Assembly (NCBI GenBank): GCA_934660965.1
Contig: CAKUIM010000021.1
Span: 1 to 39,759 of the forward strand
Reading direction: 5' to 3'
DNA: 39,759 nucleotides
From: an uncultured Oscillospiraceae bacterium
GTDB taxonomy: Bacteria; Bacillota; Clostridia; Oscillospirales; Oscillospiraceae
Of the stretch, positions 1 to 8,205 are shown piece by piece (the stretch's first letter is position 1; each line of letters starts with the position of its first letter). Under the pieces are notes generated by a model. That model was given only the letters and a program-made list of their open reading frames with translations. It was not told where the DNA came from and searched no databases. Position numbers and translations under genes: made by a program.

Positions 1-951
1 GCCGCCGCAGCGGTGGCAGGCCACCAGGTGGCCGTTGCCCACATCCCGCAGGGGCTGATCCTCCTCGCACTCCTTGGTGGCGTAGGGGCAGCGGGCCGCA
101 AAGCGGCAGCCGGGCTTGGGATTGATGGGAGAGGTGACCTCGCCGCGGATGAGGTCGGGCTCCTTATCCTTGTAGCCCAGGGCGGGGATGGGGATGGCGG
201 AGAGCAGAGCCTTGGTGTAGGGGTGCTGGGGGTTGGCAAAGAGCTCAGCCTTGGGGGCGCGCTCTACCGTTTTTCCCAGGTACAGCACGGCGATCTCATC
301 GGAGATGTGCTTCACCACGGACAGGTTGTGGGTGATGAACATGTAGGTCAGGCCCAGCTGGTCCTGAAGGTCCATCATCAGGTTCAAAATCTGGGCCTGG
401 ATGGACACATCCAGGGCGGACACCGGCTCGTCGCAGACGATGAACTTGGGATTGAGGGACAGTGCCCGGGCAATGCCGATACGCTGGCGGCGGCCGCCGT
501 CGATCTCGTGGGGGTAGGTGTTGATATAGCGGTCGGCAAGGCCCACCAGCTTCATCAGCTCCAGGGTGCGGGCTTCCAGCTCGTCCTTGCTCTTGCAGAG
601 GTTATAGACCTGCATGGGCTCGGAGATGATCTGGAAGACGGTCTTGCGGGGGTTGAGGGAGGCATAGGGGTCCTGGAAGATGATCTGCATCTCCCGGCGC
701 ATCTCATGCATCTCTTTCTTGTCCATTTTGACAACGTCCTTGCCCTCGAAGAACACCTCGCCGGAGGTGGGCTCGATCAGGCGCAGGATGCAGCGGCCCA
801 GGGTGGACTTGCCGCAGCCCGACTCGCCCACTATGCCCAGGGTCTGGCCGCGGTTGATGGTCAGGTTGGAGTCGTCCACAGCGTGCAGGAAGCCGGCAGG
901 CGTGGGGAAGTACTTTTTCAGATGTTTACATTCCAGAAGAACATCGCTCAT
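1..951 (-). CDS. Oligopeptide/dipeptide ABC transporter ATP-binding protein (OppF/DppF type), 3' end cut by window
   Basis: Cytoplasmic ATPase subunit that should power import of a peptide-like solute together with the neighbouring OppD-type ATPase and two permeases. The 317 visible codons show Walker A GESGCGKS, the Q-loop (IIFQDPYASLNP), a signature of the form IDGGRRQR in place of LSGGQ, Walker B FIVCDEP and the H-loop (FITHNLS). The C-terminal cysteine-containing oligopeptide domain (GCRFAARCPYATKEC) is present and runs to the window edge, so only a short C-terminus is missing. The ATG at 951-949 follows the OppD stop by 17 nt. The DGGRRQR signature is common in DppF proteins of Firmicutes and is not by itself a sign of inactivity. 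It is the last recognisable gene of the sigma-54-controlled operon. Confidence 0.93.
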   Translation of the reverse strand, partial: MSDVLLECKHLKKYFPTPAGFLHAVDDSNLTINRGQTLGIVGESGCGKSTLGRCILRLIEPTSGEVFFEGKDVVKMDKKEMHEMRREMQIIFQDPYASLNPRKTVFQIISEPMQVYNLCKSKDELEARTLELMKLVGLADRYINTYPHEIDGGRRQRIGIARALSLNPKFIVCDEPVSALDVSIQAQILNLMMDLQDQLGLTYMFITHNLSVVKHISDEIAVLYLGKTVERAPKAELFANPQHPYTKALLSAIPIPALGYKDKEPDLIRGEVTSPINPKPGCRFAARCPYATKECEEDQPLRDVGNGHLVACHRCGG

Positions 952-968
952 GGTGTTTCCTCCCCCTT

Positions 969-1949
969 TCAAAGGTCAGCGTCCTGGAAACGGACGCACT
1001 TGATCTGATGCTGGTCTTTCTGGGCCACCGGAATCTCGCCGCCGCAGCGCTCGGGGTCGTAGTGCGGGCAGCGGGGCCCGAAGTTGCAGCCTTGGGGCAG
1101 GTTGGTGGGATCGGGCATGAGGCCGGGGATGGGCTGGAGCCGGTCGGTATCCTCGGTGAGGTTGGGGATGGAGCCGAACAGACCCACGGTGTAGGGATGG
1201 TGCTTTTTTGCGGGGTCGAAAATGTCCTCAAGGGTGCCGAACTCCACGATCTCGCCGGCGTACATGATGCCGATGATGTCGCAGATGCTGGCCACGACGC
1301 CCAGGTCGTGGGTGATGAGCAGCAGGGAGGAATTAAGGTCCTGCTTGAGCTTGCGCATCATGCTGAGCACCTGGGCCTGAATGGTCACGTCCAGGGCGGT
1401 GGTGGGCTCGTCGGCGATCAGCAGCTCGGGGTTGCAGGCGATGGCAATGGCGATCATCACGCGCTGCTTCATGCCGCCGGAAAACTGGTGGGGATATTCG
1501 TTCATGCGGGAGGCGGGGATGCCTACCAGCTCCAGGATGCGGCCCACCTCTTCGCTGACAGTCTTGCGGGTGAGCTCGGGCTTGTGGAGGAGAAGCACCT
1601 CGGCAATCTGGTCACGCACGGAGATGACCGGGTCAAGGCTGGTCATGGGGTCCTGGAAGATCATGGAGACGCGGCCGCCGCGGATTTTGCGCATCTCGGT
1701 CTCGCTCAGGCTCATGATATCTTCGCCGGCAAAGGTAATCGAACCGCTGCGAACCTTGGCGGTATACTTGGGCAGCAGGCGCAGGATGGACAGGGCAGTG
1801 GTAGTCTTGCCCGCACCGGTCTCACCCACAAGACCCATGGACTGACCGGCCTCGATGGAGAAGCTGATGCCGTTGACGGCCTGCACCGCAACGCCCTCGG
1901 TCACATATTCGATCCGGAGATCTTTTATTTCCAATAATTTTTCGCTCAT
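969..1949 (-). CDS. Oligopeptide/dipeptide ABC transporter ATP-binding protein (OppD/DppD type)
   Basis: 326-residue ATPase subunit, the usual length for the DppD/OppD family. Seen in order: Walker A GETGAGKT near residue 43, Q-loop MIFQDPMTSLDP, signature FSGGMKQR, Walker B LLIADEPTTALD, switch His in LLITHDLG, then the family C-terminal extension with clustered cysteines (GCNFGPRCPH and two further Cys). It pairs with the ATPase downstream to form the heterodimeric motor on the cytoplasmic face of the two permeases. The gene lies 9 nt after the second permease, in the same operon. Substrate specificity cannot be read from an ATPase; it is set by the lipoprotein receptor upstream. Confidence 0.95.
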   Translation of the reverse strand: MSEKLLEIKDLRIEYVTEGVAVQAVNGISFSIEAGQSMGLVGETGAGKTTTALSILRLLPKYTAKVRSGSITFAGEDIMSLSETEMRKIRGGRVSMIFQDPMTSLDPVISVRDQIAEVLLLHKPELTRKTVSEEVGRILELVGIPASRMNEYPHQFSGGMKQRVMIAIAIACNPELLIADEPTTALDVTIQAQVLSMMRKLKQDLNSSLLLITHDLGVVASICDIIGIMYAGEIVEFGTLEDIFDPAKKHHPYTVGLFGSIPNLTEDTDRLQPIPGLMPDPTNLPQGCNFGPRCPHYDPERCGGEIPVAQKDQHQIKCVRFQDADL

Positions 1950-1958
1950 GCTATCACC

Positions 1959-2846
1959 TTATGCCTTTCCCTTCAGCCGCGGGTCAAATGCGTCACGCAG
2001 ACCGTCGCCCAGAATGTTGATGGACAGCACTGTCAACGCAATGAAGATCGTGGGGAAGATGACCACATGGCTGACATAGCGGATGGTGGGCAGGCCCTCG
2101 GACATGATAGCGCCCCATTCCGGAGTGGGGATGGGCGCGCCCAGACCCAGGAAGGACAGCATGGTGCCGGCCAGAATATTGGATGCCACCATCATGGTGG
2201 ACTGCACCAGGATGGTGCCCAGGGCGTTGGGCAGGATATGAGAAATAATAATCTTGCCGGTGCTCACGCCCACGGCGCGGGCGGCCTCAATGTACTCCTG
2301 GCCCGCAATGCCCAGAACGGTCGAGCGGGCCACGCGGGTAAAGCCGGGGATGGCGCCGATGGTAATGGCCAGGATCAGCTGAGGAATGCCCTGACCGAAG
2401 CCGGCCACGATAGCCAGAGACATCAGAATGGAGGGCATCGAGCTGAGAATGTCCGCAATCCGCATGACAATGGCGTCAAACTTTCCGCCGATAAAGGCCA
2501 CCGCAGCGCCCAGGACGGAGCAGAGCACCGTCACGATCGCAGTGGCGGCAAAGCCCAGGGTAAGGGAAACCCGGGAGCCGTGGATAATGCGGGCGAAGAG
2601 GTCGCGGCCCAGGTTGTCGCAGCCGAACCAGTGCTCGGCGCTGGGCTTTGCAAGCTTGGCAGAGGCATTGTTGGTAACGGCCTTGGAATAGGGAACGATC
2701 AGGTCGGCAAACAGGGCCACCAGGACCAGCAGGATGATGACCACAAGGCAGACCATGGCCAGTTTATTTTTCTTCAGGCGGTCCCAGGCCTCCGCAAAGG
2801 GGCCGCGGCGCTTCCCTGCCTGGGATTGAGTCTTTGCCGTGCTCAT
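1959..2846 (-). CDS. Peptide-type ABC transporter permease (DppC/OppC type)
   Basis: 295-residue inner-membrane permease. It has a short charged cytoplasmic N-terminus, a first transmembrane segment (LAMVCLVVIILLVLVALFA), then about five further hydrophobic segments. The coupling-helix motif of the family is clear (EYIEAARAVGVSTGKIIISH), followed by the C-terminal NILGDGLRDAFDPRL box typical of DppC. Its ATG overlaps the stop of the preceding permease by 4 nt (ATGA), which implies translational coupling and a heterodimer. Known family role: half of the membrane channel of a family-5 receptor-dependent importer. Confidence 0.95.
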   Translation of the reverse strand: MSTAKTQSQAGKRRGPFAEAWDRLKKNKLAMVCLVVIILLVLVALFADLIVPYSKAVTNNASAKLAKPSAEHWFGCDNLGRDLFARIIHGSRVSLTLGFAATAIVTVLCSVLGAAVAFIGGKFDAIVMRIADILSSMPSILMSLAIVAGFGQGIPQLILAITIGAIPGFTRVARSTVLGIAGQEYIEAARAVGVSTGKIIISHILPNALGTILVQSTMMVASNILAGTMLSFLGLGAPIPTPEWGAIMSEGLPTIRYVSHVVIFPTIFIALTVLSINILGDGLRDAFDPRLKGKA

Positions 2847-3826
2847 GCTGCGGCACCTCCCTTTTCTTCAACGGGCTTCACTTTTTTGCGCTTGCCGCTG
2901 GAATAGCGAGCACGGATACGGGGATCCACAACAGCGTAGAGGAGGTCCACCACCAGCATAATCAGCATGTACACAGTAGCCAGAATGGTAATGGTGCCCA
3001 TGACCATCGGCATGTCATACTGGTAGATGCCGTTCATGACGAGGGTGCCCAGGCCGGGGATAACGAAAACGCGCTCCATGATGACCGCGCCGCCCAGCAG
3101 GCCGCCCAGGCTCATACCGGTGATGGTAATCAGGGGCAGCAGGGCGTTGCGGAAGGCATGGCCCCAGATAATCTTAGACTCACGCACGCCCTTGGAGCGG
3201 ACGGTGCGGACATAGTCGGTGCGAATGGTCTCCAGAACAGCGGAGCGAGTATAACGCAAAAAGCCGGTCGCGTAGGAGACACCCAGAGTCATGGCGGGCA
3301 GGATCCAGCACTGCCAGCCATTTGTAATTCCGCTGGCCGGAACTAATTTCAATTTGTAAGAGAAGATCAGGACGTATATCGTTGCCATGCAGAACGTGGG
3401 AATGGCAGAAAGAAGCATCGAGAGGGTGGTAAATACGCGATCCATCCAGGAATACTGGCGAACCGCCGCCAAAACGCCCAGAGGGATGCCGATAAGCATA
3501 GAGATGCCGATGCTCAGCAGAGTGAGCTTGATCGTGTTGGGCCAACGGGCCGCAATGTCCTGAACAACAGGCCGGTCATAGTACCAGGACTGGCCGAAGT
3601 CTCCGGTGGCAACACCGGCCAGCCACTTCACGTACCGGACCAGAAACGGCTTATCCAGGCCGTATTTTGCATTTTGCTCATCCACCAGCTCCTGAGATGC
3701 CTCAGGACCCAGCTTGCTACGTCCGGGGTCGACGTCGGACATGGATACCAGCGAGAACACGATGAATGTAACAACCAACAGCATGGGGATCATAATGAGG
3801 ATTCGCTTTATGAAATATTTGACCAC
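2843..3826 (-). CDS. Peptide-type ABC transporter permease (DppB/OppB type)
   Basis: 327-residue inner-membrane permease starting at GTG (3826-3824), with GGAGGG upstream. The N-terminal membrane helix (ILIMIPMLLVVTFIVFSLV) and the following periplasm-facing segment are typical of DppB. The coupling motif DYVRTVRSKGVRESKIIWGH sits near residue 210, followed by helices containing MSLGGLLGGAVIMERVF and the C-terminal VDLLYAVVDPRIR. It forms the channel with the DppC-type partner, whose start codon overlaps its stop. It is separated from the receptor gene by a 12-bp perfect stem-loop that may set relative expression. Confidence 0.95.
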   Translation of the reverse strand: MVKYFIKRILIMIPMLLVVTFIVFSLVSMSDVDPGRSKLGPEASQELVDEQNAKYGLDKPFLVRYVKWLAGVATGDFGQSWYYDRPVVQDIAARWPNTIKLTLLSIGISMLIGIPLGVLAAVRQYSWMDRVFTTLSMLLSAIPTFCMATIYVLIFSYKLKLVPASGITNGWQCWILPAMTLGVSYATGFLRYTRSAVLETIRTDYVRTVRSKGVRESKIIWGHAFRNALLPLITITGMSLGGLLGGAVIMERVFVIPGLGTLVMNGIYQYDMPMVMGTITILATVYMLIMLVVDLLYAVVDPRIRARYSSGKRKKVKPVEEKGGAAA

Positions 3827-3856
3827 AGGTTTTCTCTCCCTCCAGTAAGGGGTTAT

Positions 3857-3884
3857 GGGGCTTCCCGCAGGAGCGGGAAGCCCC
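3857..3884 (-). other. Intergenic stem-loop between receptor and permease genes
   Basis: Perfect 12-bp inverted repeat (GGGGCTTCCCGC / GCGGGAAGCCCC) with a 4-nt loop, lying in the 100-nt gap between the stop of the solute-binding lipoprotein gene and the permease start. There is no T-tract after it on the transcribed strand, so it reads as an mRNA-stabilising or partially attenuating hairpin rather than a strong terminator. Such hairpins commonly allow the receptor to be made in excess over the membrane and ATPase subunits. Confidence 0.7.
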
Positions 3885-3926
3885 GGTATATTGCTCAGAT
3901 CTTAATGTCGCGAGGATTGGGTCTGA

Positions 3927-5525
3927 TTACTCTTCCCAGTACCAGTCCATGTACTTGGTGAGCATCGTGTTGGGCTCATACTCCTCGCCATGGATGCCGG
4001 AGGGGTAGACCATGTAGGTCTCCATGCCGCCGATCACGGCGTAGTAGGCCTGCTCACGGATATGGGTGTTCAGATCCAGATACATGGCGTTGCGGGCGTC
4101 GTCGTCCAGGGTTCTGGCAGCCTCGGCGGCCTTGGTGTCGATGTACTCATCGGTGGTGTGGCAGTAAGCCAGGGAGCCGCCGGTGATGAAGTACAGGTTA
4201 TAGACCAGAGGCGGGTTGTAGGGGACAGACTGGAACTCCACGTAGCAGGTCTCATAGTTGCCCATGAAAACGGCGGCCTGATAGGCGCTGGCCTCCATAG
4301 GCACCAGGTCCAGGTTAATGCCGACAGGAGCAAGCATATCCTTCAGGGCGGCAGCCAGACGCTCGCCCACGGTGGTGGTGGGATAAGTGAAGCCGATGGT
4401 CACGCCCTTGGCGTAGCCGGCGTCGGCAAGCAGCTGCTTGGCGGTCTCCACATTGTAATCATAGTGGGGAAGGTCGTTGGTGAAGCCGGTGTCGCCCTCA
4501 CGGATGACGGAGTAGGTGTTGGGGTCGGCCATGTTGTCGTACACCAGAGCACACAGCTCTTCTCTGTTGATGGCATAGTTGAAGGCCTGACGAACCTCCA
4601 GCTTGGACAGGGACTCGGAGCCGCCCACGTTGAACATCACGGAGTAGGCGCCGGGGCGATGGATCTGCTCGACCCGATAGCCGTCCAGCTTGCTGTAGTA
4701 ATCCAGATCCAGGCCGTTGACGATCTGCACCGCGTCAACCTCGCCGTTTTCAAGGGCGACCAGCTGGGTGGACATATCGGGAATGACCTTGGTCTCAATC
4801 TTATCAAAGTAAGGAGTCTTGCCCCAGTAGTACTCGTTGCGCACCAGGGTCACGCCAACGCCGGTGACCCAGCTCTCCAGCTTATACGGGCCGGTGCCGA
4901 GAACCATCTCGGGGGTGCCGTCGCCATACTTCTCAACGGCGGCCTTGCTGACCATACGCCAGGGCCAGGAAGCCATCTGGAGGATCAGGTTGGGGTAAGC
5001 CCAGTTGCAGTAAATGTTCAGGGTATGCTCATCAATGGCCTCGGCGTCCTTAATCATCAGAACCTTGGAGGAGGTGGCGGGCAGAGTCTGCATACGCTTG
5101 ACGGAGAAGGCGGCGTCCTCAGCGGTGAAGGGGGTGCCGTCGGAGAACTTGGCGTTCTCGCGGATGTGGAAGGTGTAGGTCAGCTGGTCGTCGCTGATGT
5201 CCCAGCTCTCGGCCAGGTCGGGCACAACGGCCATCTGGTTGCTGCCGTCGAAGCGGACAAGGCCGTCATACAGCGAGCCAAGAAGGTTGTACTCGGCGCC
5301 GTTGCTGACATGGGGGTCCAGCTGGGTGGCATCGCCGAGGGCGGGCAGGCGCAGAACGGGATGGGCCTTCTCGGTCGGCTGCTTGCTCTCATCGGGAGCC
5401 TGGGACACGGTGCCGGGGTTGTTGCTGGGCTGCTGGGACTCTTTGCCGCCGGTCTTAGAGCAGGCAGAGAGCACCATGCACAGGCAGAGCACCATGGCAA
5501 GGATACGAGCTGCGTTTTTCTTCAT
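3927..5525 (-). CDS. ABC transporter solute-binding lipoprotein, family 5 (peptide/nickel type)
   Basis: 532-residue extracytoplasmic receptor. The N-terminus has KK, a hydrophobic stretch and a lipobox LSAC with the acylated cysteine at residue 22, followed by a Ser/Gly/Lys-rich linker to about residue 55. The mature part shows SBP_bac_5 hallmarks: LDPHVSNGAEYNLLGSLYDG, LAESWDISDDQLTYTFHIRE, FSDGTPFTAEDAAFSVKR, VLGTGPYKLESW, LEVRQAFNYAINREEL and AKQLLADAGY. A strong AGGAGG lies 8 nt before the ATG. The family binds di- or oligopeptides, nickel, opines and other amides; the ligand is not determinable here. Its place directly after the amidase-like cyclase gene suggests a ligand hydrolysed by that enzyme (inference). 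Confidence 0.95.
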   Translation of the reverse strand: MKKNAARILAMVLCLCMVLSACSKTGGKESQQPSNNPGTVSQAPDESKQPTEKAHPVLRLPALGDATQLDPHVSNGAEYNLLGSLYDGLVRFDGSNQMAVVPDLAESWDISDDQLTYTFHIRENAKFSDGTPFTAEDAAFSVKRMQTLPATSSKVLMIKDAEAIDEHTLNIYCNWAYPNLILQMASWPWRMVSKAAVEKYGDGTPEMVLGTGPYKLESWVTGVGVTLVRNEYYWGKTPYFDKIETKVIPDMSTQLVALENGEVDAVQIVNGLDLDYYSKLDGYRVEQIHRPGAYSVMFNVGGSESLSKLEVRQAFNYAINREELCALVYDNMADPNTYSVIREGDTGFTNDLPHYDYNVETAKQLLADAGYAKGVTIGFTYPTTTVGERLAAALKDMLAPVGINLDLVPMEASAYQAAVFMGNYETCYVEFQSVPYNPPLVYNLYFITGGSLAYCHTTDEYIDTKAAEAARTLDDDARNAMYLDLNTHIREQAYYAVIGGMETYMVYPSGIHGEEYEPNTMLTKYMDWYWEE

Positions 5526-5589
5526 CTTGATATCCTCCTAATTTTATTTCAGTCCGCACATCCGCGCGGAATGAGACACAACATGGGTC

Positions 5590-6375
5590 TTAGATCACTT
5601 TTTCGCCGTTTTCATGCATCACGGCCACCACACGGGTCCAGCCGGCGCTGCCGCCCTTGACCTTCACGGGCAGGCAGATGACGGTGTAGCCGGTGAGGGG
5701 AAGCTTGTCAAGGTTGGCCAGCTTCTCGATGTGGCAGTAGGCCTTCTCACGGCCGACGCGGTGAGCCTCCCAGATGATGGAGGCGTCGTGGTTCTTGGCG
5801 AACTCCTTGCCCTCGAGCGGCAGGGGGACGTCCCAGCTCCAGCCGTCGGTGCCCACAACGCGCACGCCGTGGTCGATGAGCCAGAGGGTGGCCTCAGCGC
5901 TCATGCCCGCGCCGGCCAGCATGTACTCGGGGGTGCCCCACAGGCGGTCGGTGCCGGTCTCCAGCAGGACGATGTTGCCCTCCTTGGGCATCACACCCAC
6001 CCGGGCGAAGTACTCCTCCAGGTCCTTGGCCATGATCTTATAACCGTCGGGCTTGTCACGGAAATCCATCTTCAGGCCCTCGCCGATGCACCAGTCCAGG
6101 GGCACCTCGTCAATGGTCCAGGCCCGCTCGCCGCCGTTCATGGTGGGCCAGTAGTGATAGGGGGCGTCCAGGTGGGTGCCGGAATGGGTGCTCAGCTGAA
6201 TACCCTCCACCGCCCATCCCATGCCGCCCAGGTCGGCAGCAGTGCAGCCCTCAAAGCAGGAGGCCATGCCCTCGGCAGTGTCCTGATGGGTCATGTAGAG
6301 AATCTGCGGAATCTGCCCCGGGGGATCGCTGGGCAGGCCGTGCTCGATGGGGATGGATAAGTCGATAATTTTCAC
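5590..6375 (-). CDS. Cyclase family protein (kynurenine formamidase / isatin hydrolase-like metal hydrolase)
   Basis: 261-residue cytoplasmic protein with no signal peptide. The family metal motif HxGTHxDxPxH is intact as H64-S-G-T-H68-L-D70-A-P-Y-H74. Other cyclase-family features are the N-terminal DLSIPIEHGLP, VLLETGTDRLWG, and a final segment ending in VVAVMHENGEKVI. Members use Mn or Zn to hydrolyse formamides, cyclic amides such as isatin, or related compounds. The GTG start (6375-6373) is chosen because AGGAGC lies 9 nt upstream and the reading begins with the conserved first strand. It is the first gene of the operon behind the sigma-54 promoter at 6460-6475, so it and the transporter should be induced together. 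The exact substrate is unknown. Confidence 0.9.
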   Translation of the reverse strand: MKIIDLSIPIEHGLPSDPPGQIPQILYMTHQDTAEGMASCFEGCTAADLGGMGWAVEGIQLSTHSGTHLDAPYHYWPTMNGGERAWTIDEVPLDWCIGEGLKMDFRDKPDGYKIMAKDLEEYFARVGVMPKEGNIVLLETGTDRLWGTPEYMLAGAGMSAEATLWLIDHGVRVVGTDGWSWDVPLPLEGKEFAKNHDASIIWEAHRVGREKAYCHIEKLANLDKLPLTGYTVICLPVKVKGGSAGWTRVVAVMHENGEKVI

Positions 6376-6459
6376 TGTGTCTCTGCTCCTTTCTTCCGGG
6401 GCGCTCTTCCTCCGCCCCGAAATGCGCCCGCGCCTCCCGCGGGCTACATTAGAGACACA

Positions 6460-6475
6460 TGCAAACTCCGTGCCA
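6460..6475 (-). promoter_or_regulatory. Sigma-54 (RpoN) -24/-12 promoter for the cyclase-transporter operon
   Basis: On the minus strand the sequence reads TGGCACG, 4 nt, TTGCA, a full match to the sigma-54 consensus TGGCACG-N4-TTGC(A/T), with the required GG-N10-GC spacing. Transcription would start near 6449, giving a leader of about 75 nt before the GTG start of the cyclase gene. A sigma-54 activator gene with an intact GAFTGA loop lies immediately divergent. Confidence 0.93.
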
Positions 6476-6539
6476 ACTATGAGGGCCCTGTAATTTCGCC
6501 ATTTTCAGCGGTTTCCGGGCGGCACCCCCGGCCCCGTTC

Positions 6540-6557
6540 TGTCTCTAAACCGAGACA
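6540..6557. promoter_or_regulatory. Activator binding palindrome 1 (putative UAS)
   Basis: Perfect inverted repeat TGTCTC-N6-GAGACA, located 65 bp upstream of the -24 element. The same 18-bp architecture recurs at 6608-6625 and, degenerate, at 6627-6644. Position and symmetry fit the enhancer site of a Fis-type HTH activator. The divergent sigma-54 regulator is the obvious candidate to bind it (inference). Confidence 0.75.
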
Positions 6558-6607
6558 ATTTCGGGCGTTTCTGCGTAAAAAGCTTGAAGCAGCCGCTTTT
6601 TTCAGTT

Positions 6608-6644
6608 TGTCTCGCTTTCGAGACGCTGCCTGACAAACGAGACG
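6608..6644. promoter_or_regulatory. Activator binding palindromes 2 and 3 (putative UAS)
   Basis: Palindrome TGTCTC-N6-GAGACG at 6608-6625, offset 68 bp from palindrome 1, followed 19 bp further on by a degenerate copy TGCCTG-N6-GAGACG at 6627-6644. The sites lie between the sigma-54 promoter and the regulator's own sigma-A promoter. They could therefore serve both activation of the operon and autoregulation. Confidence 0.7.
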
Positions 6645-6672
6645 GTCTGCACCCCCTCCTGCTAAAATTATA

Positions 6673-6701
6673 TTGCATTTTACACAAAAAACAAGTATAA
6701 T
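6673..6701 (+). promoter_or_regulatory. Sigma-A promoter of the sigma-54 activator gene
   Basis: TTGCAT (6673-6678), 17-bp spacer, TATAAT (6696-6701). This predicts a leader of about 50 nt before the ATG at 6757, which has AGGAG 9 nt upstream. Housekeeping transcription of the activator fits its role as a constitutively present sensor. Confidence 0.75.
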
Positions 6702-6756
6702 AATTTTGCCGGTATTAGGAGAAAAAATAATTTTTCTTCTTCAGGAGTGAAAAACG

Positions 6757-8205
6757 ATGGAAAACAAGCTGTCCCGCGAGGACGCTTTTCAATTTATCGA
6801 GGGCATGTTCACCATGGCCGTGCTGGACCAGCAGGGGCGGTATATCTATGTCAACCCCGGCTGGGTGGAGAATAACAGGTCCGTTTTGGAGGCAGGCGGC
6901 AAGCTCCGGGGGCTGAACCGGCCGCTGCGGGCAGATGAGATCCTGGGCGAACGGGTGTGGGACGTGGTGCCCGAGAGCAAGGCGGCCTATGTGCTGGAGC
7001 ACGGCGTGCCCCTCATCGGCGAGCCCATTGCCCCCGGCGAGACCTTCACCACCTATATCCCCCGTTACGGCCCCGACGGCAAGCAGGACGGGCTGTATCT
7101 TTACACCATCATCGGCAACCTGGATGAGGCGGCCATCGTGGGCAAGCGCCTGGCTGAGCGCACCCAGGAGCGCGACTTTTTCAAGCAGGAGCTGGCCCAC
7201 GAACGGGGCGCGCGGTACAACCTGGACAGCCTGGCGGGCTCCAGCCCGGCCATGATGAAGGTCAAGCAGCAGATCCGCATGGCCGCCCGGGTGCCCACCT
7301 CGGTGCTCATTGAGGGGGAGACGGGCACCGGCAAGGAGCTCATCGCTCACGCCATCCACGCGGAGAGCGCCCGGGAGTCGGCAAACTTTGTGCGCATCAA
7401 CTGTGCCGCGATCCCTCCCGACCTGATGGAGTCGGAATTTTTTGGCTACGCCTCCGGCGCCTTCACCGGCGCCAGCAAGGGCGGTAAGCTGGGGCGCTTT
7501 GCCCTGGCCGACGGCGGCTCCATCTTTCTCGATGAGGTCAACCTGCTGCCCTCCACCATGCAGCCCAAATTTCTCCGCGTCCTGCAGGAGCGGGAGATCA
7601 CCCCGGTGGGCAGCAACGACAACATCCCCATCGACGTGCGGGTCATCTCCGCGTGCAACACGCCCATGGGCCGTCTGGTGCAGGAGGGCAAGTTCCGGGA
7701 GGACCTCTACTACCGCCTGAACGTCATCAACATTGTGGCGCCCCCCCTGCGGGAGCGCAAGGAGGATCTGCCCGACCTTGTGACTGTTTTGATCGGGCGG
7801 CTCAACCGGCAGCTGGGCATGATGATCCAGGGGGTAGACAGCCGGGTGCTCCAGCTCTTCCAGGAGTATGACTGGCCGGGCAACATCCGGGAGCTCCAGA
7901 ACTCTCTGGAGCGGGCCATGAGCATGACGTCCTCCTCCGTGCTCACCCTGCCCAATTTCGACACTCTTGCCGTCCGGGCCAAGCGCAGCTGGGCCTTCGG
8001 CAGCGCCGCCTTCCGCCGGCCGGAGGCGCAGTGCGCCGACCTGCGCTCCGCCAAGGACGAGACGGAGAAGCACATGATTCAGGACGCCCTTGCCTCCAAC
8101 GGCGGCAACCGCACCAAGGCGGCCAAGGCCCTGGGAATTTCCCGGGCGGTCTTTTACCGGAAGCTGGAAAAATACGGAATCGTCTCATCTTCGAACGAAA
8201 ACTGA
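6757..8205 (+). CDS. Sigma-54-dependent transcriptional activator (PAS - AAA+ - Fis HTH)
   Basis: 482-residue enhancer-binding protein. The N-terminal ~130 residues look like a PAS-type sensory fold (FTMAVLDQQGRYIYVNPGW). A short coiled linker follows, then the AAA+ domain (about 150-375): Walker A GETGTGKE at 187-194, the sigma-54 contact loop GAFTGA at 234-239, Walker B GGSIFLDEV near 253-261, and the R-finger region REDLYYRLNV. The C-terminus ends in a Fis-type helix-turn-helix (GNRTKAAKALGISRAVFYRKL). There is no receiver domain, so control is probably by a small ligand binding the PAS region rather than by phosphorylation. It is divergent from a perfect sigma-54 promoter and three palindromes, so the cyclase/peptide-transporter operon is its likely target. 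Confidence 0.96.
   Translation: MENKLSREDAFQFIEGMFTMAVLDQQGRYIYVNPGWVENNRSVLEAGGKLRGLNRPLRADEILGERVWDVVPESKAAYVLEHGVPLIGEPIAPGETFTTYIPRYGPDGKQDGLYLYTIIGNLDEAAIVGKRLAERTQERDFFKQELAHERGARYNLDSLAGSSPAMMKVKQQIRMAARVPTSVLIEGETGTGKELIAHAIHAESARESANFVRINCAAIPPDLMESEFFGYASGAFTGASKGGKLGRFALADGGSIFLDEVNLLPSTMQPKFLRVLQEREITPVGSNDNIPIDVRVISACNTPMGRLVQEGKFREDLYYRLNVINIVAPPLRERKEDLPDLVTVLIGRLNRQLGMMIQGVDSRVLQLFQEYDWPGNIRELQNSLERAMSMTSSSVLTLPNFDTLAVRAKRSWAFGSAAFRRPEAQCADLRSAKDETEKHMIQDALASNGGNRTKAAKALGISRAVFYRKLEKYGIVSSSNEN

Noticed and set aside
481..515. DGGRRQR signature in the OppF-type ATPase as evidence of an inactive subunit
   Set aside because: This variant of LSGGQ is widespread in DppF-type ATPases of Firmicutes; the other catalytic motifs are intact.
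3990..5660. Plus-strand open frame of 556 codons opposite the solute-binding lipoprotein gene
   Set aside because: Antisense shadow; the minus-strand gene has a lipobox, a strong ribosome binding site and family motifs throughout.
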